A stretch of DNA of 64,000 nt from Archivesica marissinica (Eukaryota > Mollusca > Bivalvia > Venerida > Vesicomyidae): contig CM026395.1 of NCBI GenBank assembly GCA_014843695.1, forward strand, positions 44,378,396-44,442,395, read 5' to 3'. Position numbers and translations under genes: made by a program. This document shows positions 40,822 to 52,575 of this stretch, piece after piece; the first letter of the stretch is position 1, and each line of letters starts with the position of its first letter. The notes beneath the pieces were generated by a model. It saw only the letters and a list, made by a program, of their open reading frames with translations. It had not been told where the DNA came from and made no database searches.

Positions 40822-42427
40822 CACAAAGAAAAAAGTTAAGTACCCCTGGATATTTTGGATGATTTTCCCCCCTCTGATTATTCGAAATAGTTAAAGAAGG
40901 TACAATTATGGGAAGAGTAGGGTTTGCACGATACGTTGTAACCAGTGATGTGTGACAGTTGTGATTGCATCACGTGTGACATGCACGTGCAGCATGCTAC
41001 CCTCGATGATCACAAAAAGCAGTATGGACCAACTGTATTTGTGGGTATTTAACGTAGTGCGAAACAGGCATTTCAGCATAATCATTGAACATGGCACGGA
41101 TACGAGTGTCAATGGAGATTAGGAATCAGATTATTGGTATGCATTCCGCAGGAATGTCCTTTAAGGCGATAGGACGAAATCTGGGCTACCATTACACTGT
41201 TGTTAGCCGCTTATTCCGGAAGCATGCACAGAACGGAAGTGCAATGGACCGTCCAAGGTCGGGAAGACCTACTGTCAATACACCGCGAGAAGACAGGGAT
41301 CTGATACGACTTGCTCGCCGAGAACCCTTCAATACAAGTTCTCAGATGAGAAGACTGTGGTTACCAAATCGACCCATCAGTACCAGAACAGTCCGTAATT
41401 GTCTCGAAGCGACAGGATTAAAGGCCAAAAGAGTCATTAAACGTCCCTTGTTAAGAGACCATCATAAACGTGCACGTTTGGCATGGTGTTTGGCCAGACG
41501 AGACTGGAATCTGAGGACCTGGAGGAAAATGCATTGGTCAGACGAAAATCGATTTTTACTGCACGTTACTGATGGACGTAGACGTGTTTGGAGACGTAAG
41601 AACACAGCTTATACCCCCAGGAACATTCATCCAACTGTTGCGTATGGAGGTGGCTCTGTTATGGTGTGGGGATGCCTGTCCCATGATTGCAAGCTGGATT
41701 TGGTCACCATCAGGGGCAACTTAACCGGAGCTCAGTACATCCGTGACGTCCTACAGCCAGTCGTTGTCCCACATTTCGACAACCACCCACTTGCTACACG
41801 ACCTCAGTACATAGACGACAACGCCAGGCCTCACATATCACGTGCCGTAGTGGATTTCATGAGGGCCAATGCAGTGACAACTCTACCCTGGCCAGCGGTA
41901 AGCCCAGATCTGAATCCACTGGAGCATGTGTGGGCGGCGAATGCAGGCACGGAACCCACCAGTACAGACTTTAGACAGTTGGAAGCAGCTCTTCATGGTG
42001 AATGGATGTTATTGACCCGAGAACAGATCCGACGTTTGACTGGAAGCATGAGACGTAGGGTGGAGAGTGTCATCCAGGTACGTGGCGGGCCCACCAGATA
42101 CTGATTATTCTTACTGAAGACATACTCTAGTGTCTTCGAAGAACATTTTTATGTGACAATAGCAATGTTAACGCTCTTTCTGGGACTTGTCCATCCAAAC
42201 TTTTGAGGGCTGTGTTTCAAGGTAAAAACAGTACTTGTGATAACATGATGTAATATCTATTAAATTACAATCACAGCTAGCCATTGTTGCGTTTTAGTCT
42301 TGCCAGATGATTGTTCTTTCAGATGACATTAGCTTTTTCGAGTATTTCAGAGCTATTGCGGATTATACATGCTTTTGCCATTCGACATTGTGAAAATATC
42401 CGGGGGTGCTTAACTTTTTTCTTTGTG
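40822..42427 (+). mobile_element. Tc1-like DNA transposon, 1606 bp
   Basis: The inverted ends begin CACAAAGAAAAAAGTTAAG and match over about 38 bp with a few mismatches. TA flanks both sides (40820-40821 and 42428-42429), the Tc1/mariner target duplication. It holds one transposase ORF. It is inserted in the head of a SINE A. Confidence 0.85.
41091..42104 (+). CDS. Tc1-like transposase, 337 aa
   Basis: The first true ATG gives MARIRVSMEIRNQIIGMH; the TTG two codons earlier is not a likely start. An N-terminal helix-turn-helix (residues about 5-50, GMSFKAIGRNLGYHYTVVSR) is followed by a GRPR-type linker (RPRSGRPT). The catalytic triad is present: Asp in HWSDENRF, Asp in YIDDNARPH and Glu in NPLEHVW, with 34 residues between the last two (DD34E). 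It cuts and pastes the element at TA. After LEHVW the usual stretch seems about ten residues short, so activity is uncertain. Confidence 0.85.
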   Translation: MARIRVSMEIRNQIIGMHSAGMSFKAIGRNLGYHYTVVSRLFRKHAQNGSAMDRPRSGRPTVNTPREDRDLIRLARREPFNTSSQMRRLWLPNRPISTRTVRNCLEATGLKAKRVIKRPLLRDHHKRARLAWCLARRDWNLRTWRKMHWSDENRFLLHVTDGRRRVWRRKNTAYTPRNIHPTVAYGGGSVMVWGCLSHDCKLDLVTIRGNLTGAQYIRDVLQPVVVPHFDNHPLATRPQYIDDNARPHISRAVVDFMRANAVTTLPWPAVSPDLNPLEHVWAANAGTEPTSTDFRQLEAALHGEWMLLTREQIRRLTGSMRRRVESVIQVRGGPTRY

Positions 42428-42429
42428 TA

Positions 42430-44379
42430 TATGTGACAGATATGTGACAGATAGCATGTCTTTACTTCCAAGAAGTGCGTCACAGAGAGTAGCTGGTCCA
42501 GTGATTGAATCTATCTATATCTACAAGACTCCCGCTCTGCATATGACACCCTACACAGTTGATAGTATGTTTACCGGGCGCATTTATTGAACAGAACAAA
42601 CGTTTATTAAGACGTATGTATATAGTGCATTGTCATAATTTTGTTTCTAAAGAGGATAAACTTGCAATTTACAAATTGCCAACTATAAAGTGATATGATG
42701 ATTTAGCTTATTTACCCTCGCCGCCGGCGAACCATATGGGCGAGCTATAAAGTGATATAATAATTACTATCGTTTATATAGATCCGTCAATACAATCGCC
42801 AACTTGTTCACACATTTATCTGCGTGTTATCTGCAAGCGTTTGCTCATGCTCAGCTCCACCTCCCCTGTATAAACATTGCACTATATTAAAAGTAGGCGT
42901 ACTACTTTTAACATTAGACGCATAATATCAAGATTTCAAGATTATGCGCTCACGATTTTAAATTCGAGAACATCAGAAAAGCGAGTATAACATTGGCTCC
43001 ATAATGTAATGAATTCCGAGGCAGCCCATCGGCTATTTGTTTGATCTTGTTGGAAGTAATTATGTGAAATAATCGAAACCGATATATGTACCACATATAT
43101 GGATTTTTGCAAACTTCTCATAAATATATAGTATCATTTCCATTTTACCCATCAATAAAATTGCCTCAGTAAAATCGTGTCTAATAGAATTGCGCGTGTT
43201 TGTATTGACATCAGTATATAGTATTAACCGTTGTCCCTGGTGCAGGCCGTTGTCTAATGTCGCTTAAACGTGTGACCCAAACCATTTGCATTGTCATGCT
43301 ATGTATTGTATATGTTTGTGCATGACATATTTACTATTGATTTGCAATGAAATATAAATAAACAATTGTATGCACATGAGTCTAAAATACAAACAAAGAA
43401 ACCAATCAGACGAAGATTACAGTTAATAAACAAGAACACTTACACAAAAAATTGCTCTTTGTCGTCCATTGCCATTGAAATGTTCTAGGTCCCTCTATCC
43501 TTTACAATACATATATTTGTAATCTCGTGCTTCAATTCCCATTTCGTTAATGTTCTTTTCAGGATTTATGTTCTAAGCATAATACCTTTTCTTTAAATAA
43601 AGTCCATGATGTTTATAATCTTAACACGAGCGGTGACTGGTACAACTATCCTGTTGCAATCAACCCTGTTGTATTATGTATACAGTGCAGATATTCAATG
43701 ATAATACACCAGCGTAGTGATATCGATTACAGATGCATTCAACCGATTATCTTAGCAACAGCGCTGTCAATACACAGTAGTACATTCATTTGACAACAAA
43801 ATGCATGCCAGACACGAGACACGCATTCATTCGACAACACAATGCATGCCAGACACGAGACACGCATTCGACAAGAACATGTATTCCAGACACCGTTCGC
43901 GGCAGTTAATATCAGTCGTGAAGAAAACGAGCATGCAACGATCAAATCACGAACTATCAATGTTAAATAGACGACCATAAAGATGTCGCTGAATCGTTAA
44001 TTTCGTTAATTTCTATCTTGGTTCCTGTTAAAAGTTTGTTATACATGTGTATACTCGCCATATGTAGGTCATGAGTTAAATGTGTTATTAACATAGAGGA
44101 GAGACCATGTACGAGTACAATATACTGTAGATCATATACAAATAAACCAGCTAACGGAAAACGATCAATTTGGAGCTATTAATAACCTATAATATGTTCA
44201 ACTATGTAATTGAATTTGCTAAATTATGTTATTGCTATAAATAGTTGTATTTATCTTGGGCCAATATCTAGCACATCATGGAATACATATCCTTAAATTT
44301 ACCATTGTGTGGAAACTTAGAATGTATAGCGATATTTTCAATTTGGATACTATTCAGTTATTTCATTGACAAGTGTCTT
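42430..44379. other. intergenic, nothing coding recognised
   Basis: AT-rich. A short tandem repeat of about 42 bp around 'catgccagacacgagacacg' occurs at 43780-43880 (about 2.5 copies). Confidence 0.5.
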
Positions 44380-45140
44380 GGTTCAATGGTAGCTATAATT
44401 GACCTCAGTGCTGCGTTCGATACCGTAGATATTCCACCTGTGCTACGAATGATATGGAATGACTGGAATTACCGACATTCCTCTGAAATGGGTTGAATCC
44501 TGTCCAGAAAGAACAATGCAATTCATCATTAATATCGCGTCCTCCAGCACTAGTTGGTGAGTTACGGTGTCCCGCAAGGTTCCTTTGCTGACCCAACGCA
44601 ATTCACCATTACTCTCGCGTCCTCCGGCAATAGTTGATGAGTTACGGTGTCCCGCAAGGTTCCTTTGCTGACCCAACGCAATTCATCATTAATATCGCGT
44701 CCTCCGGCACAAGTTGGTGAGTTACGGTGTCCCGCAAGGTTCCTTTGCTGACCCAACGCAATTCATCATTAATATCGCGTCCTCCGGCACTAGTTGATGA
44801 GCTACGGTGTCCCGCAAGGTTCCTTTGCTGACCCAACGCAATTCATCATTAATATCGCGTCCTCCGGCACTAGTTGATGAGCTACGGTGTCCCGCAAGGT
44901 TCCTTTGCTGACCCAACGCAATTCATCATTAATATCGCGTCCTCCGGCACTAGTTGATGAGCTACGGTGTCCCGCAAGGTTCCTTTGCTGACCCAATGAT
45001 GTTCCTTATGTACATCGCTGCTCTCGACAAAGTTGTACAACATTATCCCACTGAATTATATCCATATATATGTTGATAACCACAAACTTGCTTTCAGAAT
45101 TCAAGTTGACAATGTACAACATGCATCTAGTGTACACAAT
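44380..45140 (+). pseudogene. LINE reverse-transcriptase fragment
   Basis: A frame reading IIDLSAAFDTVD matches RT motif A (F/LDLSAAFDTVDH) of Jockey/CR1-like LINEs. Farther on, SYGVPQGS is the RT 'GVPQGS' motif, and after the tandem repeat traces of the next domain follow (YIYVDNHKLAF). It has several stops and frameshifts and is not functional. Confidence 0.65.
44520..44996. repeat. 80-bp tandem repeat inside the RT fragment, 6 copies
   Basis: The unit runs from 'caattcatcattaatatcgc' through 'acggtgtcccgcaaggttcc' to 'tttgctgaccc'. Each copy includes the codons for the RT GVPQGS motif, so the array arose by expansion of LINE sequence. Confidence 0.85.
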
Positions 45141-45159
45141 CAACTGATCTTGTTGTTGG

Positions 45160-45345
45160 GGGGGGGGGGCTTCGAGCCCCGCTGGAACGTTACTACTGTG
45201 TCCTTAGGCAATGCATTTAAATTCCACGTTGCCTCTTCTCTCTACCTAGTGGCGATGGATTCCCTCTGGAATGAGATCTCGAGAGTGACTAACATAAGGT
45301 GTAATAACTTGTTTCGCAATCTAGCTATAATAAATATGTATAAAC
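45160..45345 (+). mobile_element. SINE family B, head truncated
   Basis: Starts within box B (after a G-run) and continues through the body to the tail 'cgcaatctagctataataaa'. Confidence 0.65.
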
Positions 45346-45560
45346 AAAAGGTTTGGTATCTAAATGGTTTAATGCTAATGAGTATTATGATGTTAATTAC
45401 TGACCAGGACTCCTCCAAGGTCAGCATTTTGGAAGAAGTGAAAATCCGAGCGAGCGCAGCCCTTAAGCGGTATTACAAATGTGATATTGTGGATGACTAA
45501 ATTGAAAATGAACAACTCTAAGACCGACGTTATTATTTATTGTACCAAGAGCAGCAGCAG

Positions 45561-45925
45561 GAGGGGGGGGTGAGTAACACAAAATGGGAGCCTCGGCGCC
45601 CCACGTTGAGCCCTCCCTCCATGTTCCGGGTGAACAGACCTCTTAATTTGGGCCGAGGAGGCTCCCAGCCCCATTTCAGACAGCCAAAAAACACCCATAT
45701 ATGAGCCAGGGGACGGACCACAACCCTCGCCGGCCCAGGGCTCTCAGACACTACGTGCCAAAAAAGAAATGACAAACCACTTACCTGTCGGGGGTGAATC
45801 TCAATGATTATTAAGCCTTTTGGTCGTACCCCGGGCGCCAACGCAGCTCTCACCATCCGCTGACGAGCGACTATCAATCGGGTATAAAAAAGGGCGAATA
45901 TCAATCGGACATAAAAGGACGAGCC
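45561..45925. repeat. element B left arm with inverted-repeat sequence
   Basis: Begins at a G-run with 'tgagtaacacaaaatgggag', equivalent to the inner start (15093) of element A. The inner part (about 45825-45925) is repeated in inverted orientation at 58517-58613. 45926-46329 has no gene. Confidence 0.65.
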
Positions 45926-46169
45926 GTTCGAATCCGTACTACAAAATGGAAAGCCCTAGTCTAGTCAAATGGTCCATTTAAAGGGGGAAGTGAGTTAACG
46001 GAGTGAGTGGTAAACTTGTGTCGAAAAATCGAGCGCTATTGTCAAATGGTGCGGGAAATAATCGAAATTGGGGGGTTAAAATATCGACCTAAAATTGTTA
46101 TCGAAGAATATACCCTCGGAAATAAATATATATAATAAAAAAATAACGTAATCAACGCAAAAAAAAAGA

Positions 46170-46211
46170 TTCTTAAATAATATTTCTAATATAAGAGATA
46201 TTATTTAAGAA
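46170..46211. repeat. palindrome with inverted loop (element B orientation)
   Basis: The same 12-bp arms as 15705-15746. The 18-nt loop (46182-46199) is the exact reverse complement of A's loop. Confidence 0.85.
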
Positions 46212-46329
46212 CCCTTTTTTTCCCCTTAAGTCGAAAATGTTTAATATTCTGGAGCACTAGGGATTGCTCGAGGCGTGTAATTTGGGGGACTTTCACGTTC
46301 GAGAGGACCTCCCCACATACATAAACACA

Positions 46330-46936
46330 CTACGCGCTTAGTTGTTTTAACACTTTTTTTCTCTCGTCCGATCTACCGTCAGCGATTAATTTATCGATGT
46401 TGGCCTTCGATAATACATCGGGAGATGCTCTACATTTAGTTCGGATATCCTCTTTTAAGGATTGGTATCGATCCCATTCTTCGCATACTATTTTAAATTC
46501 GGGGTCGGATATTACGTTATCCCGAATAGCTTCGCTTATTATGAGATCGATACTGTTTTTCTTAGATTGGGCGGCAAATCGCTATACGATCGTGTTTTTT
46601 ACTTTTATTTTCTAGATAGCGTACGACTTTTCTTCCTACCATGCATAAAAGTCCGCTAGCCGCGGCAGCTACACCCAATCCTATAGCTATCGGAGTTCCT
46701 ACGATCGTCGTTGTTATAGTAACGCTTCCGACTCCGCTAACTATAGAACCCGTAGCGAATATTGTATTAGCTCCTTCGACGATATTCGCTAATCGTTTAT
46801 ATTTTCTAGATATAGTTACCCGATTATTACGTTCGTTATGTAGTAAGGTTTGAATCTCTACGATTCTCCCCATTCTAAAAATCGAGGGATCTACATTAAT
46901 CTCTTCCGTTATAGGTATAGTTGGGTATAACGCCAT
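46330..46936 (-). pseudogene. element B glycine-rich membrane protein, frameshifted
   Basis: Starts MALYPTIPITEEINVDPSIF. A basic segment (RKYKRLANIVEG) precedes a long Gly/Ala/Val-rich hydrophobic span (TITTTIVGTPIAIGLGVAAA and on). A 1-nt indel near 46575 shifts the frame, after which a charged helical domain continues (ISEAIRDNVISD, CEEWDRYQSLKEDIR) to a stop at 46330. It seems to be a membrane protein with a helical cytosolic tail; function unknown. In A only its last 35 codons survive, fused to the fibre-like gene. Confidence 0.55.
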
Positions 46937-46966
46937 CTTTTTTTTTTACTCTTTCATATTATAAAT

Positions 46967-47133
46967 CTAGTTCAACTATTATAGCTACAACACTAATAGC
47001 GTCTAACGGTCTAGCCGAAGTCGTTACAAAGTTTATAACATTACCCGCCATCACTTCAATAGGATTAGCAAAAACTATATACGCCGATCGAACGTCCTTA
47101 ATTTTTGTAATACTTTCTTTTTGTGTAATTCCA
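46967..47133 (-). pseudogene. element B remnant of fibre-like gene
   Basis: Matches the C-terminal part of the fibre-like frame in A (AISVVAIIVDVD, RSAYIVFANPIEVMAGN). It is truncated at 47133 by the left-arm deletion. Confidence 0.6.
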
Positions 47134-48259
47134 GTTTTGGCAGAATTAGCTCAACTTCGCCATGTGGTGTGCCACGACCGGTTGCGGTGTGTCGTTCGAA
47201 GACCATCTGAACGGTGTAGGTGCCCAAAACGAACCGCTGATGCAATCGGTCTATATCTTCCACGTCTACTATACTATTAGGAGGATTTTAGACGAATTAC
47301 GAGTCTCGCTACCGCAGGATAATAATTTCGATCCCTTCTCAAATACGTACGACAGACGGGCCTATGAGCGGATATGCGCAGAGTTTGACGTGAGTCCGAT
47401 GACCGACTGGCGGCAGAAGAGCTACCAGAACAGCAACGGGCTCGGTGATGTCTACACCCTAAGTCACAGCACGAGGGCGCGGACGAGCATGGCAGACCAC
47501 GCACACATATTATCGGTCAATGTCGGTAATTTAGATCGGTCGTCGGCGACCTTCGGTCCTGAGGTCCCCGGTGAGTTTCATACGCCTTTCCTAGCTAAAG
47601 CATATTACGCTCCTCCGGTGAAAGCTCATATTGATCATATTCTGCAGGATCCGGGCGTAGACGCCTGGAGCACATTTGTGTTAGATAAGTCGAACGGGTT
47701 CACCCGGGCCGGTGTTTCCCGCCTGAATGATTCAATCCGGACCTATGTCTGGGCTCTCCTGGGAGCCCAGTCACAGACGAGGTCCTGCATCGTGGGAGTT
47801 GGCACGGCATTTGATGCACAGAAGCAGTTTCTAGCGAATGTCGAGGACGCCATAAACTCCCCGGTGGACATCCCATCGGCAATCGTGCGGTACCAAGACG
47901 TTCTTCAGTATGCGAAGAGTCAGGTAGATTTCGTCTTCGGCCACAGCCTCTACATGGCACCGAGCGACATGTTGCTGCGAATCGGTCATCAGGTCGGATA
48001 CAACAATGAAATCGTGATAGCTAGCTCCAACCTGTCCTTAGGTCGCAATGACGATGTCAACGGGGTGGCTGTCATACCAACAACTCACGGGAGCTTCTCC
48101 GCCGGTCCGCTTCATCAAAAGATTGCCGAGCCGGAACCAGGCCCACCGGCAGCGGTTCCCACGGGACCGACTGATGAAGAACAGCATGAAGATGAGATAA
48201 ATGCGCTCATTGTGGTTGGCATCATCTCAGGGTTGGCAATTATTTGGCTATTACCCTAG
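47134..48259 (+). pseudogene. element B membrane-anchored structural-type protein, N-truncated
   Basis: Equivalent to 18280-19635. The first 75 or so codons and the native start are deleted; an internal ATG at 47162 could start a shorter product. The remainder is open to the C-terminal anchor (ALIVVGIISGLAIIWLL), with one codon deleted (VDAWS versus VDGAWS). Confidence 0.65.
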
Positions 48260-48266
48260 TAATGTA

Positions 48267-49556
48267 CTAACCTAGGCCGCGCCAGGCTGCAACATACAGT
48301 AGCCCGCCGACGGCAACGACCAGTGCCCATATATTTTCTGAGAGCCACCCCGCCGTCTTGCTCAAGAAGGTGAGGAGCCAGGATGCAATGCCACCGATAA
48401 TGCCAGGAAGCGCTGCCGCAGCCTTTCCAGCGAGTTTTGCCAGTGCCCTACCAAAATATTTCAACACCTTTTTAGCCCACTCCTTGATGCCCTCCTTAGC
48501 GGGAACCGCTGCAGCGGCCTCCGCAGCAGCCCCGCGTGTAAGAGCCAGCACAAGCGTACTCACAATAAACCCGAGTGCAGTCATAATGCTTACTAGTGTG
48601 ACGCCCTGCTCTCTGAACAACGTGCGAAGACGCTCGCCGAGCGTGGTGTCCTCATGGAGGACCCGTGATATAGTTTCGCGGATCCGATTGATTTGTGTAC
48701 GGAGCGCCTCCCGGTTGGCAGAGGCGGCCTCCAAGCGGGCTGCTCTTTCATCCTGCAACCCCCGCAGGCGCTTAGTGATCCGCTCCCTATCTTCCGGTTC
48801 AGCCTCTCCTAGTTTTCTGTTTTCTAGCGCTATATGTTTATCGAGCTCCGTTAGTCTGGCGAGGTTGTTGGTTAGCTCGCCCCGGACCGTCTGCATGGTT
48901 TTATTAAGCCCGCGGAGTTCACGAAGGTTTAACGGCGGATCATCCATTGTGCTGAGTATGTCTTCTATCTGATTATCGGTGAACGTCGTCTCCACTGTGC
49001 GAATAGCATCGGTGGCGACTTGCGGGATCTCGTTGAGTTCAACTGTTTCTATTTTGTCTGCTGCTCCACCTAGCTCACTGGTAGCTGCATGGAGGGCCTC
49101 TACAGCCCGGGCGGATATAATTGTTTTACCTCGCACCCAATCCGTGAATCCAAGCTCGTCTCTGATGATTTGGCCGCCACCTCGCTTCCCGGCAATGGTA
49201 TTTAATGAGAGTGGCTCGCCGGTGCGGGCATTGACAATCTCGATGTTAGAGGCGGATTTCAGGTGCAATCTACCGTACCGATTCAATTCAAACTTGGAGT
49301 AGTCACGGCAAACCGACGGGACCATGCCTTTTTCTGCCAGTTCGCCGTAGTAGGCATCTACGGCGGATCCGAGCAGTTCCTGACTAAGAGGCCCGATGGC
49401 CCCCCCAGGAGTGACATTTTCGTACGCCTGCGTCCCGCCAGGCACCATACCGGTATCATAGGTGTCTTCTACATCATCTTCTACATCATCATCGTGTACG
49501 AAATCATCCATATCAATATCTGCCATCGTATTGAAGGCTACCACATTTGGGTTCAA
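48267..49556 (-). CDS. element B coiled-coil membrane protein, 429 aa
   Basis: Intact counterpart of 19738-20901. Acidic N-terminus, an 11-residue insertion absent from A (TQAYENVTPGG), a coiled coil at about 215-300, a hydrophobic span at about 315-345, then an amphipathic/hydrophobic C-terminal domain (KLAGKAAAALPGIIGGIASW; LSENIWALVVAVGGLLYVA). Convergent with the previous gene (7 bp between stops) and divergent from the capsid gene (7 bp between ATGs). Family unknown; a virion membrane or host-membrane role is inferred. Confidence 0.65.
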   Translation of the reverse strand: MNPNVVAFNTMADIDMDDFVHDDDVEDDVEDTYDTGMVPGGTQAYENVTPGGAIGPLSQELLGSAVDAYYGELAEKGMVPSVCRDYSKFELNRYGRLHLKSASNIEIVNARTGEPLSLNTIAGKRGGGQIIRDELGFTDWVRGKTIISARAVEALHAATSELGGAADKIETVELNEIPQVATDAIRTVETTFTDNQIEDILSTMDDPPLNLRELRGLNKTMQTVRGELTNNLARLTELDKHIALENRKLGEAEPEDRERITKRLRGLQDERAARLEAASANREALRTQINRIRETISRVLHEDTTLGERLRTLFREQGVTLVSIMTALGFIVSTLVLALTRGAAAEAAAAVPAKEGIKEWAKKVLKYFGRALAKLAGKAAAALPGIIGGIASWLLTFLSKTAGWLSENIWALVVAVGGLLYVAAWRGLG

Positions 49557-49563
49557 TATAGTA

Positions 49564-50846
49564 ATGGCTTCAACTCAATACGAACGCAAACTCAATCCAT
49601 ACCGCAGGCTGCGGGAGCCCCTCGGGGCAAAGGGCATACGACAGAGCGTGGTCATTACGAACAACCCCTCGACGATTGACCAGAACCAGCAGCTCTTGGT
49701 CCGCTTCCCCAACCTTGGAGCTAACGACGTGATTGTGCCAGGGACCGTTCGCCTCGCTTTCACCATCTCACTGACGTCGACAGACATAAATCGAACCGTC
49801 GTCCAGAACCTGGGCCGCGCCATAGTCAAGAAAACGACTATCAAAATCAGTGGTAATGAGATTATGTCTATCGATGACTCCAATGTCTACTACTGTTACC
49901 AAGATCTCTGGAAGACTGCACAAGAGCGCGAAAATGCGGTCTATCAGGGCATTGACACTAGCAACAATCGGAACGTAACCAGACTTAGATCGATGCTGGT
50001 AACAAGGCAGATAACGATGCCGCGCACAACGCAATTTCTGCGACATACGGTAACCGCTACCACATCCCACTCGACTTTGAGCTGCTGGAGAGCCACATGC
50101 CATTCTATCAAAACGCACTGGCAGACCGCCTGGAATACGAACTAACGTTCAACGACTATAGCCGTGTTCTCATCGCTACAGACGTGAACTCGACGTATGC
50201 GGTGGAAAACATTTCACTGGAGTACGACATGGTCACGCTGCCCGACCTCGCATGGAGGATTAGAGAGCAGTATACCGGGCGGCTTGCAATCCTTTATGAC
50301 AGAGTTCTTCGTCATCGCAAAATAACGAAAAACAAAAACGACACCCTGTGGAACATTAATATCAACGTCCCGGCCCGCTCGATGAAGGGAATCCTGATGC
50401 TGTTCGAGGAGACCGGGGCTAGAGAAACCGAAAGCTTCTACAATCCCAAATTTACCAAGGTTGAGGTGACAATTGAGGGTGTCCCCAACCAGCTGTACAG
50501 CCAAGGCATGCGCGCCTACCAGCAGTGGGATGAAGCCAAAAAGCAGTTTGCATGCGGCTCTAAACGCGCCCCAGAGGTTGCTGCGGTAGCCAAAGACCTA
50601 CAACTCTCGGACGTCTCTCTGGCAGAGTTCCTAACTTCGAAATACGCATTGTGGCTCGATTTGCGGACCAGCGATGATAACCAACTCCATGGTAATGGGC
50701 GCAGAGTGGAGAATGCCAGCGAGGGTGTAACAATCCAGATAGCTAAAGAAGCAGACACCGATGGCGCATTGAACGTGTATCTGTACATTATTACAGATGC
50801 ACAGCTCAACATTGAAGATGGTCGATTCGTCAGTGCGCTCTACTGA
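49564..50846 (+). pseudogene. element B probable capsid protein, 1-nt deletion
   Basis: Counterpart of 20909-22192, one base shorter. The base is lost near 49988 ('cttagatcgatg' versus 'cttagaatcgatg'), shifting the frame after about 140 codons. The rest is open in the other frame from about 50000 to 50846. Could be a consensus error in the assembly. Confidence 0.6.
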
Positions 50847-51453
50847 TCTACTACCCCGCGACCCCCACTCGGCCATCATATGCGGTCAGACTGGTTGCGG
50901 TAAAACTGTATTCATACTGGACTTGCTCGAGGGCCCCTACCGCGGGATCTTTCGGCACATAGTTATCCTCTGCACTACGATTGCGCATAACGCAACTTAC
51001 CAGAACCACCCTTGGATCTGGAGGGATCCCGAGTTCTACATACTAGACCCCTGTGAAAAGTTACATACCTGGCTGCGGGTATTCTACACCATGTTCCAGG
51101 GTGAGCCCACCCTGTACGTGATTGATGACTGCTCGGCCAAGGCAGCTATGACCAAAAAGAAGGACATGCTATCAGAGCTGGCCTTCAGCGGACGGCATGC
51201 GCTGCAAAGCGTCTGGGTGTTGACCCAGAAATACAACTCAGTTCTGAAGGATCTCCGCGAGCAGACACGCTGGGCCGCGGTCTTTCACTGCAAAGATCGT
51301 GATTCCTTCGAAGAGTGCCTTCGAGAGAATGACGTCATTCCTACGTATGAAGAGCGAGCCAAGGTACGGCAAACGCTTGCAGGAACAAAACACAGCACAT
51401 TGCTGTTAAAGACGGACCAACCAGCTGCTTATAAAGTGCTATTCACAGCTTAA
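50818..51453 (+). CDS. element B packaging ATPase, about 211 aa
   Basis: Nearly identical to 22164-22799, with Walker A GQTGCGKT and Walker B LYVIDD preserved. Three substitutions are visible (RPW to HPW, DAEV to DPEF). The longer start at 50797 is also open. Confidence 0.8.
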   Translation: MVDSSVRSTDLLPRDPHSAIICGQTGCGKTVFILDLLEGPYRGIFRHIVILCTTIAHNATYQNHPWIWRDPEFYILDPCEKLHTWLRVFYTMFQGEPTLYVIDDCSAKAAMTKKKDMLSELAFSGRHALQSVWVLTQKYNSVLKDLREQTRWAAVFHCKDRDSFEECLRENDVIPTYEERAKVRQTLAGTKHSTLLLKTDQPAAYKVLFTA

Positions 51454-51454
51454 C

Positions 51455-52557
51455 ATGTGGGAAGCAATTCTGCTAATCACCCAGATCATAATTTCCACCA
51501 CATTGGGTTGGTTCGTGTGGCAGTATGTTAGACTTAAGAGGCGAGTACGGATAGCACTAAGAAAAATGAACTGCGACGAACTTCTTGATCAGCTGATGGA
51601 TGCCGCGCCCCCGATTGATGGGCCGATGGAAACATCGGTCCCGACTACCGAGACGCCGGGAGACGAGAGCGCCCGTCAAGACAACAAGCGTCAACGACTT
51701 GCAGCCATAGCAGCAGGGGGGCAGACTGAACAATATCTAGGACGACAACTCACAACCGAGCATATTGACAATATGGCAAATAATACTATCGAGAAGCTCT
51801 ACGCGCGCTATGATGCGAGACTCGGGGCCGCGATGACAAAAACATTAGGGGCCGCAGTCATTCAGTTCTACGCAACAGTAGCAAGTATGTTTCTACCCAT
51901 ACAACCAGAAAATCAACCGAGACTAGTTGCAGACCTCGAATCTGATCCGTTTATCAACCACGCGTTAAGCACAGCCACATGCGAGCTATATCACAGGTAT
52001 GGCATGTACCTTGCACCGCTCACCGCTGCGTTAACCACTGCGAAGCATTGTCAATTTGGACACGTATGCCCGCTTACCATAGCTAACGATGTCTACACCG
52101 GAGAGAGTGACAGATCCTGTAGTTCTGACACCGGAGGAGACGCCTGCGAAGCTGCAAACAACACGACGGAAGGATCCTAAAAAAACAAGCGGCAGGACGG
52201 GCAGGGGCTGCGGCTCGGAAGGCCAAGGAAGATAAAATACGTGCCGAGCTCAGAGATGCTAAAGCCACGTTGCAAACATCGAAACCCTCAGTTGCTGTCA
52301 CCCCGGTGGACCAGGGCAACGCTGGAGAACAAACGGTTGTCGCCCCGCAGCATGTTTCAGCGGTGGAAACCGAGACGAAACACTGGTACCAGTGTAGCGA
52401 GATCTGGACCCCGTGGATCGTTGGCGGTCTTGCATGTGCCTTATGGGTTGTTGTGCACAGTAGACGGGAGGCTCATAAACCAATATCCGCCCGAGCTAAC
52501 ATTGTCGTTCCGACAGCGAGTCATTTAAAGACTTCGCTTGACCCATTTTATATGCAA
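51455..52557 (+). pseudogene. element B bitopic membrane protein, broken
   Basis: Counterpart of 22801-23904. A +1 change near 52127 and an extra A in an A-run near 52183 disrupt the frame. The normal stop is lost by a 2-bp deletion, so the last segment reads into the next gene. Confidence 0.65.
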
Positions 52558-52575
52558 GTCGCGCGAAGAAAAACA

